A DNA stretch of 64,000 bases. Origin: Pseudisothecium myosuroides. Its lineage: Eukaryota; Streptophyta; Bryopsida; Hypnales; Lembophyllaceae. The DNA lies in contig OX637294.1 in NCBI GenBank assembly GCA_951799445.1, forward strand, positions 25,073,452 through 25,137,451, given 5' to 3'. Positions 10,314-20,159 of the stretch are shown piece after piece (position 1 is the stretch's first letter; each line of letters begins with the position of its first letter). Both the position numbers and the translations under genes were made by a program. The notes beneath the pieces were generated by a model, which was not told where the DNA came from, searched no databases, and saw nothing but the letters and a program-made list of their open reading frames with translations.

Positions 10314-11286
10314 TCATTTGTTTTGATTTTGCTACTTTGATTTGCAATTGGATTTCTAACTCTATTCTATTTTCTCTTCTTGGTTTTGCAATATCTTCCA
10401 CTAAGCAATTAATCCTACTACTTTAAATTAGAATCTCCAAATACTCAATTAAAATCCCCATTCCTATTCAAGCCTCAAATTAGGACAACCGACTCCAGCT
10501 CCCAACCTTTTGATTCCTTATATAGACCTTCTAGGCAACCACACGGCCTTCAGATTTATCGCACAACCTTTTGGCTTATTGCACGGCCTTTGAGGCTTTA
10601 CTGTCGGGCCTTAAAGGATTGCATCTTTGATACAGCAAGTGCACAAAGACCTTGGACATTTTGGAGTACGCAGGACACATTCCATATTAGTGGATTAGAA
10701 TGTATCAAGATGTTGCCACTTATATTTCTCGGTGTGAGGTGTGTGACCGGGTTAAGTCAAGTTTTAACCGCGGGTATACAACTCATGTATTATACACAAG
10801 GCTCATCGACATTAAAACGGCTCAGAGGACGGCTTTTATAAAAATTATATCAAATTAAAAAGACCAAAAGTTGGGTGAAGACCAAATTAAAAGACAATTC
10901 AATGTAGAATATGTTGAATTGCATATATATGAGAAACAAACTCACAATATATATGAAGAATTGAAACACTTGTGCATAGTTTTTGAAATTCTTCACAAGA
11001 AGTTCCCTCCAATTAAAATTAAATTTTTATTAAAAAGCCCCCAAAGTTGGATAGCTTGTCCCATGATACATGTATTAAAAAAATTCATATAATTAGAATT
11101 TTAATGCTATTATTGTCCCCAAAGAAAAATCATTTCATATATTTAATTATATTTTTGGATTCCTTGTTAAAAGGGATACAAGAATTTTCTACATTAAAAC
11201 AAATCGTATCCCTTGAAATAGTACTAAAATGCATTGTAAGTGATTATAATCAAGGCCATATAATATGGAAGTTGCATACCCAATGG
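10314..11286. other. no recognisable gene
   Basis: Mixed-composition DNA. A locally GC-richer piece (10540-10840) contains small open frames (10590-10841, 10871-11092) whose translations match nothing I recognise. CGGCCTT-like words recur at 10535-10600. Confidence 0.4.
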
Positions 11287-11523
11287 TGCTAGCATGTGAG
11301 CCCAAGAATGCGAGCTTGTGAGCATTGAGCCTACAATATAGGTACCTATAATATAGTTACCACACACTGTAGAAGGTGTATGTATCATAAACACCTATAA
11401 TATGGATATTTGTAACATATATACCCTATAATTATAAACGGTTTCTATAGTATATACACCTATAACATAGGTGTGTAGTATTTTAGGCTCATAGGCTCAC
11501 ACTCCTATGCTCACATAATAGCA
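11287..11523. mobile_element. MITE family M, copy 1
   Basis: Starts TGCTAGCATGTGAGC and ends GCTCACATAATAGCA, imperfect inverted repeats. The interior is built from repeated words of the form CCTATAATATAGG and ACCTATAACATAGG, themselves near-palindromes. Copies 2 and 3 lie at 56769-57044 and 57361-57586. Superfamily unknown; no target duplication was certain. Confidence 0.62.
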
Positions 11524-11679
11524 ACCTTCGTTGCGTACCCGGGGTTTTAACACCTTATCATCTCAGTTGAGGCCTTTACTTATCATGAGTTTGGGCTACT
11601 GTTGGTCTTTGGACTTTGTTGAACCGCTTGTGGTTACCTGACTCACTTCACGTGGAGCTAAATATATGTTGATGATGGT

Positions 11680-13815
11680 TGTGAGCTCTCAATTTGTCAC
11701 TAGGGACTTACGATTTTTGTTTTTTCATTTTTCACGAGTTTGAATGTAGTTTTATATACAAAAAGTCCAAAAAAGAGTGTAAAACCAAAATAGGTATGTC
11801 ACATATCAATATAGCATTTGGTCTCTTATAAGTTGTTTTCTCCCAAATAAACCCGGCTCCTACTTATACATAGATTAAAACACGAGAATTTAGATAAATA
11901 GTAGAATTATGGCTAACGTAGTCCAAATAGCTCAAATTACGGTGCATGTGATATCTTATAGCTAAAATTGGTCCAAGAAAACACCGTTAAGGTCCTAAAT
12001 TCATTTTCCAAAATAGGTTTCACTTTCCCCATAGTATCGAAGAAATAGCGGAAACCCCGATTGTTGGCCTGTAAGAGTTACAATTTCAAGACGGACCCAT
12101 AGAAAGAATCTAGGGATGGATTACGATGCTTTAGGATGGAAATCACATTTGGGACTCAACCACAAAATCGGTTTGCCAAGATTTTCCCTGTATGTGGAAG
12201 ATTCCCTAGTTGCCGAAATTAAAAGGAGAAGACGAAATTTGATTCTCCTTTGACCTTTGTGATAAAGTAAAAATATGAGCTTGCACATCTTTTGTGGAAC
12301 TCTATAAGAGATTCCATAAAAAAACTCGGAATCTTCTAACTTACAAAAGATGCCCTTCTAGACGGTCAACTACCAAAACCTACAATGAAAAATTCTAGAA
12401 ATTATTCAGATTGTAATAAAATCTCACTAATTATTAGACTGACTTTTTTTATGCTAATAAGATGCCCCACCAAGTTTCAAGACATTCCGGTAGCCAAAAG
12501 TACCCAAACCGACGAGATTTTCCGACAATTGACAAAATTAAAGATTACGATGGAGTTGACTGGCATATCGGGAGAATACAAAATCGGAATGAGATCAAAA
12601 TTAGGTCTTTTCTTACTCCTCTATACCTAGTAAAGAGCCTAGGCTAGTTAATTTTCTCAAAAAAATCAAACTTCAAGATTTGAATTTTTATCCTATTTTG
12701 ATGTTTAGTTAACGATAAGTTTTGTTGTGTTTCTTGGAGTTTGGTTATGGAGAGAATGATTTCATATGCACTAAAAGTGGCCTTCTGAAGCCAACGGCGT
12801 AATCGGTTTTTTATTTGGAGTTAATTTTCAGAAGTTAGGAGTTTGAACCAACGTAGAAAGTCAAAATTGACAATTTAGGATGAAAATCCTAAATGATAAG
12901 ATTACCACTAGGAAAAGAGAAGGGGGTGAATGCCCTTGGATATGTATATGAGAGGGCTCATTTTCCTCTCACAAACACCCCTTGTAACCATATTTTGGCT
13001 CATTTTATACATTTAGGTCTATTTAGTTGGATTTTGACCATTTTAGGCCACGTTGCCAAAATTGTGTGTTTTTGGAGCAATTTTAGCTCCATTGTTGGTG
13101 CTTCCGGATTTTTCTTTGAAGGACATTGGGGTCCCTTCAAATTTTTCTCTTATTTCCTTGTTGAAGGCTTGTTGCAAGTTTTTGGTGTCTATTACTAATC
13201 TTTTACTAATCCTAGAGAATTTCCCCTCCGTACTTTGGCGATGCCACTCATGAGGACTTCTAGTGTTTATTTTTAAGTTTACACAAACTCAAATGGGGAT
13301 TCTTTAATTGAGAATTCCCCTAAGATTGTGTGGATTTTGGATTGAGATTTAAAGTTGTGCATTGACTTGACTATTGTTGTGGTTTATTGTGGTTAACTCT
13401 TGTTCCCTGGGTTGGTCAAACCATCCGTGACGGCGAAGCTTTGCCTTCGCATGTGAAAGAAAGTTTGTGTATTCTCTAAAGTCCGATGAAGCTTTGACTT
13501 CATATATTTTGGAGAAAAGGGAGAATTTATGCATTTTCTAGAAACATGGCGAAGCTTTGACTTTGTGTACTTGGAAGTGAAGGAAAGTTTGTGTATGTTC
13601 TAAAATACGATGAAGCCTTGACTATAGCACCATAGAAAATCCCACGAAAAAAGTAGTTGTCCCACCTCTCTAAGTTTAACTTTCAAAACACTAGTTTTGA
13701 AAATCCAAGTTTAGTCTCCAGAAACTTAGTGCCAAAATGTGGCAAAATCACCTCGACTGATAGTTTAGATTGTTGTCTCAATTTAGTATACATCCGTCAA
13801 GTTTTTGGCGTTCCA
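11680..13815 (+). mobile_element. probable solo LTR, 2.1 kb
   Basis: The segment starts with TGTGAGCTCTC and ends with GGCGTTCCA, and is flanked by a perfect 5-bp direct repeat ATGGT (11675-11679 and 13816-13820), as expected for an LTR retrotransposon reduced to one LTR by recombination. An inverted, diverged relative at about 47690-49551 has the same start (complement TGTGAGTTCC) and is alignable from there inward, including text around 12890-13250. The terminal TGT...CCA is not perfectly inverted, so the right boundary is less sure than the left. Frames inside (12385-12647, 12893-13253) are not recognised as proteins. Confidence 0.62.
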
Positions 13816-13893
13816 ATGGTTTCAAAAATCTAACACCAAGGATCACCAAGACTAAAGAAAAAAATCATCAAATTGGGGTGGAAGAATCCCTGA

Positions 13894-14258
13894 ACTACAT
13901 CACAAAGTTTAGACTTTACGATTTGACAACAATTATTGTGCGGTTATCGTTGTTTCATGGGTTCGTACCATAATCGCACTGACTTAGTGTATTTTTACGC
14001 ACTGAATCAGTGCGAAAACAATGAGTATCAATAGCGTACAATTTATGTATTTTAACTATACAATTGTTGTGTCAAAACTGTACAGCAATCATATAGTTAA
14101 AGTACATAAACCGTACGCTATTGATATTCATTGTTTTTGCACTAATTCAGTGCGTAAAAATATACTGAGTCAATGCGATTATGGTGCGAACCCATGAAAC
14201 AACGATAACCGCACGATAATTGTTGCCAAATCGTAGGGTCTAAACTTTGTGATGTAGT
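13894..14258. mobile_element. foldback MITE, copy 2
   Basis: Begins ACTACATCACAAAGTTTAGA and ends TCTAAACTTTGTGATGTAGT, with inverted arms extending inward for more than 150 bp per side (for example GCGGTTATCGTTGTTTCATG and its complement). It is therefore a near-complete hairpin of 365 bp. A one-armed relative follows at about 14310-14420 (ATCATGTAGTTACTATTG). Flanking bases do not give a clear target duplication. Confidence 0.75.
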
Positions 14259-14730
14259 CTAGAGGCACAGTCCGATAATAAGAAACACTAATTATTAAAT
14301 GGTTAAAATCATCTCAAAGTTTAGTACCAACGAGTTGTCAGCAATTATCATGTAGTTACTATTGTTTCATGGGTGCGTACGTTAATTTGCAAATTATCGC
14401 ATCGTTACGATGCACACGATTATTGCAAAGAAATGGCACTACTTTGAAATTCATATTAACTATATAACTTCTATACGTTAATCACAAGTGCGCAAAAGAC
14501 ACAAATTATGCACAAAAATTTACATTCTTTGTCGTGTATTTTCTGTGCATTGAAGGACATGGAAAATCCATGACAACAATGTCATTGGAGTCATCACTGC
14601 AATAATGCTTATTACCTGGTATCAATTAATGTTCCAAAAAGTATTTTTAATGTTCAATTGTTGATCACATTCTAATTTAAAAAAATTCTTAACTAAATTT
14701 TTGGCATTTCGAACTGAATCTATCAACATT
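14259..14730. other. partial foldback arm and tandem-repeat edge
   Basis: Holds one diverged arm of the foldback MITE family (about 14310-14420) and then AT-rich DNA ending in the tandem array into which the MULE inserted. No gene. Confidence 0.5.
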
Positions 14731-14739
14731 GTAGGCCAT
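14731..14739 (+). repeat. MULE target-site duplication, left (GTAGGCCAT)
   Basis: Nine bases directly before the left terminal inverted repeat, identical to 19127-19135. A 9-bp duplication is characteristic of Mutator-like elements. Confidence 0.92.
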
Positions 14740-15006
14740 CCTCGTTACTAAGGGCTCCCCACATATGGGGGAGCGTGGCCTCTGCCCGGCGAGCCTCTGC
14801 CCGCCCAGGCCCGCCTACTGCCATCTGGGGGCTGCGGGGCTGCGTCAGGCCCTCGTGTTCTGCCGTTCCCCCAATACCCTCCCTCGCGAGACCCGGGCTG
14901 CGAGACCCGGCCATGTACTCTGAGCACAGCCCTCGGGCCATTTCGGCAGGGGAGTTTACTGTGAACTATCGGGCTCCCAAACTTCTCCTCTTCTCCCACA
15001 CTTGGG
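14740..15006 (+). repeat. left MULE terminal inverted repeat
   Basis: A GC-rich repeat of 267 bp. Against the right copy it carries an extra segment of roughly 20-30 bp near 14783-14812, where GCCTCTGCCCG is duplicated. Short frames here (14723-15056) are mirror images of frames in the other repeat and are not genes. Confidence 0.9.
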
Positions 15007-15214
15007 TCATCCCACGCTCCTCCCAATAACTCAAGGTATGAAGAACTCCCATACATTTTATATTTCTACTATTGTACAATGCAACTCCCTTTCTTGTAAG
15101 TCTACATAAGTGTGTGCCTATTGCTTTGCATATTAGGGTTTTGCATATTAGAGTATTAGAGTATTGTGTACATACATTGTTCTAAATGGGGTTTGTGGGG
15201 TGTATTTGTAGAGT

Positions 15215-18200
15215 TTGTGTCAAGCATTGACGTATAATATGGAGGAGGATGGAGACTACATGGAGGATGATAATTTTTGTCCCTCCGACTTTGAAGACAA
15301 TTTAAGTGAGATGGTGGGCGTGGAAGAATTTCTTCAAGGTGTACACACAAGAAGTTTAGGGTTACAAGAAACTCATTTCTTGTCATCAAATGGAGAGTCG
15401 GATGAGGATGAGGAGGATGTTGGTGAGGAGATTTTGGAGCCTTGGGAAGATTTGTTGGAAGGTGGTGTGGAGATCAACATTGGAGATTCAACATCTTCAT
15501 CAATGTTTCAAGACGTTTCCATTGAAACATTCCCCAAGTATGTCCATTTCAATCTCAAATCTCTTGCACTCATGATTGATTGCATAAGAGAAGGATTTTT
15601 CCCCTCATATCAACAAATTCATGAGGCAAATCCTTTGTTTTGTCCCCTCTCCAATCTTCATAGGCCTTCCACTCAAAAGAATGTGGAATCTCTTACGATT
15701 GAGAGGTGGCAAAAGCTTCAAGGAAGATTAAAAGTTTTAGAACTTTTAAGTGGATTTGTTTTATCTCCTTTGAATGACACAAAGGGTAGGCAAATTCCGC
15801 CAATAGAGGATTGGCGTTTCATTGTGCAAGGTGGACACATTGACAAAAATGGGAAACATTTGTCAATCTCCATGACTACGAATGCCATTCGTACTCAATG
15901 GAGTACGGATAGCTATGTAGGAGGAATTCACACCTCATTCATACAAAATTGTATGGACTCTTGTGATGTATGCCAAGAGAAAAAAAAGTGGGATGAAATA
16001 GTGAAGGTTCCATTGGAGAACTTAAGTGCAACTATAGATGCACTTTGCACAAAGTACATTGTGCTTAGAAGGCGTTTGAAATGCCGTGTAGGGAAAACCA
16101 AAACGGTTACTTATTACCGTTGTCATCATGGCAAAAACAAAAACCGTCCTCATAGGAGAACGGTTGATGTGAAGCCTATGGATGTTAAGGACTCTAGGAG
16201 GAATAGAACCTCTAGATTGTGTAATTGTGAATTCCAAATGAAGGTTGAGGAGCCCAATGTGTCAAAATGTTCAAACATTGTGCCTCATGATAAACTTCAA
16301 GCTACAATCTACATTCATAGCAAACATAGTGGTCACACCCCGGGTTCCGATTCCGACCTTTTCTTCCTACCGGTGCACCCATACGTTATTGCATGGGTTA
16401 TGGAGAACTTGAAGTTCATGCTTTCAGCAAGGGCTATTGAAGCCACGTCCGTTGATGCTCAAGAGAGATTCTCCCAAAGTGTATCGGAGGTGGAGCGTGA
16501 TACTTATCGATTTTTTGTCATCAGAAAAGAAGTGCAAATCCTTGCATATTCTTTAAGAATCAACGGTATTTTATTTTTTCTCATTACTCTTTTTTTGTTG
16601 TCATGATTTAGCATTGTTGCATACTTAAGACCTAAGTTTTGAATTGTCATTACAAGTTTGGTTTGTATGTTTCATGTTTAAATGTGTATTTAAATTACAA
16701 GTATGGTTTTTATGTTTTATGTTTAATTAGTATTTAAATTCTTCATTTGCTTTGTGTAGATGCACTTCGGAAAGACGATTGGGATGCGGCCCAAATTGAG
16801 ATCTTGAGATTACAAGCTCAAGGAAAGATTTTATACTACCAACCGTATGCACCCAAGAATGAGGACCCAAGGAAAAGGCCATTTGTGGTAGTCATACAAG
16901 ATGACTTCATGCGGAAATCGGCCCAACGGTTTTCTGGTAATAATTCTTGGGCCCTAGATTCTACATTCAAAACAAACCAATACGGTTTGCCGCTTTATGC
17001 GGCAATTGTACCTAACCAAGATGGAATTGGAATTCCGGTTTTCTACATGCTTTGTAGCAATGACCCTCAAGGAAGACATGAGGGTGTTGCTATAGAGATA
17101 GCATTATTTCATGTTTTCAAATCTTTAGGTGAGATTAGACCCTCCGCAATCATCATTGACAAGCACAAGACATCTTTGAATGCTATTCAAAGTGTTGTGA
17201 GCAATGATGCTAATTGTTGGACTATTGAAGATGGTGCCAAAATATAAATTGGTGGACGGGTTCTCTTGTGTCACTTCCATGTGATGAAGGCATGGAGTGA
17301 GAACTTGTTAACCAAGGTTCCCAATGAGGACAAGGATCGGGTTTGGAGGGCATTACATATCTTGAAGCTTTGCCCTAGTGAGGACCATTTCGATGAGAAT
17401 TTAGGAAGATTTTGTGTTGAGTTTCAACACATCCCGACCTTTGCCACATACGTGAATTCCGGATGGGCCGGAATTAATTGTCCTTGGAGAAGGTTGTGGC
17501 CTTGATTTGGGAGGTTATTTGCTTACGGGGGTATGGATACAACTAACCATGTCGAAAGACATTGGAAGTTGATTAAATACAACCTTTTGCAAAGAAAGGT
17601 GAACCGGTCCCTCCGAGACCTTATAGTGGCAATTGTCGATAGTGTCAATGAGGGCACTCGTGTGGGCCAACCCACATTATTGAGTCAATTCAAATTGACT
17701 CAACGTTTAAATAAGTTCTTCATTTTTGTGTATTATCGTTTGTTTGTCTTATTGTATTCAGTTTATTTTCTTGATAAATATGTTTTGAACATGATGCTAA
17801 AATCTAATCTATATCTTTAATGTGTAGGTGACTCGGAACGATACATAAGGAGGGGGAATCACAATGCTCATAGACATCGATTGAAAGGAGGAGAACGAAT
17901 TTTGAAGGCTTACCAATTGTGTCCTATGGATGTGTTGAAGGTTGTGGATGAGGAGCATCTCCTCTTTCATATCAAGAGTGAGACTTCTCCTAAACTATGG
18001 TATAGTGTTTCATTGAAAACACATTATTGTGATTGTCCCGATAGGGTGTCCACTTGCAAACACATATTTGGTGTGCAATCCATTGTGAAGGAGTTTTTTG
18101 AAGGGCTCCAAGAGAATGAAGTGGTTGAAGAACTATTCCCTACACAAATGAACATGGAAGACATGGAGCTTACAACTCCAATTGAACCGGATGTGCCAAG

Positions 18201-18683
18201 GGATGAGACTCTTCCGATTGATGTCGTGCGTGAGAAGGCATTCAATGTGGTATGTGAAATTGAATCACTATGTCAAGCAACTCTTTATGGTGACAATGAA
18301 GAAGAAGTGAAGAGGAAATGTCAAGCCCTTCAAGCTTGCTTAGGTATACTATTGGAGCCTTCGAATTTTGAAAGGCCCAATACAATTATTCTTCCACTAC
18401 GAGGTTCTATTGTTTTCATCCAAGAGAACGTGAAGCGAACGAGAATGGACATGGGAGAAAACATGTTATTTCGGAAGTTGGTGAAGGAAGTGCTCCACGC
18501 CCCCCTTTGAAGCGCTCCAAACATGTGCTTCTTTCACAATCAAAGCAAAAAAGGGCGATTTTCCAAAAGCTTCCCAACGTCACTTGTGACATTTGCTCCA
18601 CAAAGACATTGGTAGAGGGAGGAGCAAATTCTATTTTTTGCAAAAATTGTGACCATGAGATATTTGTGAAGTACAGTTTATGA
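15215..18683 (+). pseudogene. MULE transposase (FAR1/MURA-like), broken
   Basis: Encoded the DDE transposase that would bind the element's ends and excise it. Best model: exon 15215-16565 (or start at the next ATG, 15239), intron GTATTTTATT...TTTGTGTAG, exon 16760-17704, intron to AG at 17827, exon from 17828; the last donor is uncertain. Domains in order: acidic N-terminus; FAR1-like zinc-binding region (YRCHHG...RLCNCEFQMK...HSKHSGH, about 16110-16340); DDE core with WALDSTFKTNQYG, then IIIDKHKTSLNA, CHFHVMKAW and NHVERHW (about 16945-17560); SWIM zinc finger CDC...CKH at 18030-18065. TAA at 17245-17247 falls between the second Asp and the CHFH motif, and TGA at 17503-17505 before the catalytic Glu region; both sit where the family continues unbroken. 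Near 18372-18470 the frame shifts, after which a Cys-rich tail (CDIC...CKNC) runs to TGA at 18681-18683. Confidence 0.88.
16566..16759 (+). other. MULE transposase intron 1
   Basis: A 194-bp AT-rich intron with donor G/GTATTT and acceptor TTTGTGTAG. Splicing joins codon G|AT (Asp) and restores one frame from the zinc-finger exon into the DDE exon, so the break between the two long frames is an intron rather than a frameshift. Confidence 0.8.
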
Positions 18684-18890
18684 CTTGGATTTCATTTTGT
18701 TATCACTTTGTAAATATGCCTTTGTATGATGCATTGGTTTTGTTATCACTATGTAAATATGTCTTTGTATAATGCTATATTATGAGTTCCCTTCATAAAC
18801 CCATTTGGGTCTTAAGTAAATTTAGGAATTAAAGAAAAAAAGAAGAAAACAAGGCTTTGGAACAAAAAAGGACTTAGAATATTTTGGGGT

Positions 18891-19126
18891 CCCAAGTGGG
18901 GGAGAAGGGGGGAGGAGCCCGATAGCTCACAGTAAACTCCCCTGCCGAAATGGCCCGAGGGTTGTGCTCAGAGTACATGGCCGGGTCTCGCAGCCCGGGT
19001 CTTGCGAGGGAGGGTATCGGGGGAACGGCAGAACGCGAGGGCCTGACGCAGCCCCGCAGCCCCCCGACGGCAGCAGGCGGGTAGAGGCCGCGCTCCCCCA
19101 TATGTGGGGAGCCCTTAGTAACGAGG
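18891..19126 (-). repeat. right MULE terminal inverted repeat
   Basis: A 236-bp repeat, complement of the left one with scattered substitutions and lacking its extra segment. The outer 35 or so bases match exactly. The mirror frames at 18874-19155 are not genes. Confidence 0.9.
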
Positions 19127-19135
19127 GTAGGCCAT
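19127..19135 (+). repeat. MULE target-site duplication, right (GTAGGCCAT)
   Basis: Nine bases directly after the right terminal repeat, identical to 14731-14739. Confidence 0.92.
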
Positions 19136-19300
19136 CAAGTTTATACTTGAACTAAATCCATCAATAGGCTACCAAGAAACTTGATAGTGTAGTGAAAGAA
19201 TTACTTCATTGTAGCTTGAATTGATTCCATGACTAGGCCACCAAGAAACTTGGTAACGTAGTGATGGAATCTCTTCATTGGTAGTTGGTGAGAGATGAGG
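19136..19300 (+). repeat. tandem units interrupted by the MULE
   Basis: At least two units of about 70-75 bp share GGC(T/C)ACCAAGAAACTTG (19168 and 19227) and TGAA(C/T)T(A/G)A-like starts. The DNA just left of the MULE (from 14711, GAACTGAATCTATCAACATT) continues the pattern, so the element sits inside an older array. Confidence 0.6.
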
Positions 19301-19386
19301 GTGGAGAGGCCCTCTTTATACTAAAATTCAGTCTATGAACATTCAAAAGATATGGGACAACTTGAAGATGAGAGCTTGACTTCTCA

Positions 19387-19801
19387 TAGTCAACTTATTT
19401 GTATAAATCGTGTTCAAAGTAGGAATTTAGACCTCAGTTTGGCATAGTAAAGTACCTTTTTTTTAAAACTTTGAACTAATAAAAGTTGGTAAATGAATCT
19501 AGCTTTCATCTCCAAAAATCCGTTTGAAATTTAGAGCCTCCAATCAAAAGTTATGGACAAAATTCAAAGGCAATGTTTGAAAATGTCAAAAAAATGTCTC
19601 TTCCAACCCGTCTCTGAACTTTGTCTATAACTTTTGACTGGAGACTCTAAATCTCAAACGGATTTTTGGAGATGAAAGATATCTTAATTTACTAACTTTT
19701 CTTAGTTCAAAGTTTTTTGAGAAAAGTTATTCTTCTATGCCTAAATGAAGTCTGAACTTCTACTTTGAATACAATTCCTGCTGCTTTTCAATTGACTTAG
19801 T
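19387..19801. mobile_element. large foldback (hairpin) element
   Basis: Two arms of roughly 170 bp are inverted copies. The left arm includes TCATCTCCAAAAATCCGTTTG (19508-19528 region) and AGTCAACTTATTTGTAT; the right arm has the complements CAAACGGATTTTTGGAGATG (19658-19677 region) and AATTGACTTAG. The centre is near 19595. No frame and no clear target duplication. Confidence 0.7.
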
Positions 19802-19825
19802 ATTGAAATTGTGAAAAATAAAAGA

Positions 19826-20159
19826 ATGCAATGTTAGTACAATAACTATGCATGGACATAATGTTGTGTGATTATTGCACTAACTTAATATGTCTTAGAA
19901 AAGCACTAATGCTGCACGAAGTTAGTCACCCATCACTAAACCACTGAAGTCGTACATACTTCATTATGCATAGTTATCGTGCAACTTTAGTACTTCAAAC
20001 TCAAATATGAATGACATGCCTGAATTGCATGGTATTAATGAATGTCATTATCGTGTTGTAACAATGTTTCCAAACAAATGAATGTAATACGAAAGCAATG
20101 CTTGACGATAATCATGTGATTACTATTGACATTTCATGCCAGAGGAACTTTGTGATGTA
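19826..20159. mobile_element. foldback MITE, diverged copy 3
   Basis: Inverted arms AATAACTATGCATGGACATAATG (19847 onward) and CATTATGCATAGTTATCG (19963 onward) form an inner hairpin. The right end AACTTTGTGATGTAG (20145-20159) matches the terminus of copies 1 and 2. The left end is unclear. It abuts the start of the long repeat that follows and may have replaced its edge. Confidence 0.5.

Larger units (their letters stand above)
14740..19126 (+). mobile_element. Mutator-like element (MULE), near-complete, 4.39 kb
   Basis: A class II element with long terminal inverted repeats (14740-15006 and 18891-19126), a perfect 9-bp duplication GTAGGCCAT on both sides, and a single transposase gene on the plus strand between them. 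The termini are CCTCGTTACTAAGGGCTCCC and its exact complement. The terminal repeats are strongly GC-rich whereas the interior and host DNA are AT-rich. The target is a local tandem array of roughly 70-bp units around 14711-14739 and 19136-19290. The preserved ends suggest insertion was not ancient, but the transposase carries two nonsense codons and a frame change, so this copy is probably immobile without a helper. Confidence 0.9.

Noticed and set aside
14723..15056. Several open frames in GC-rich DNA, with mirror frames at 18874-19155
   Set aside because: They are products of the MULE terminal inverted repeats and mirror each other; GC-rich DNA simply has few stop codons.
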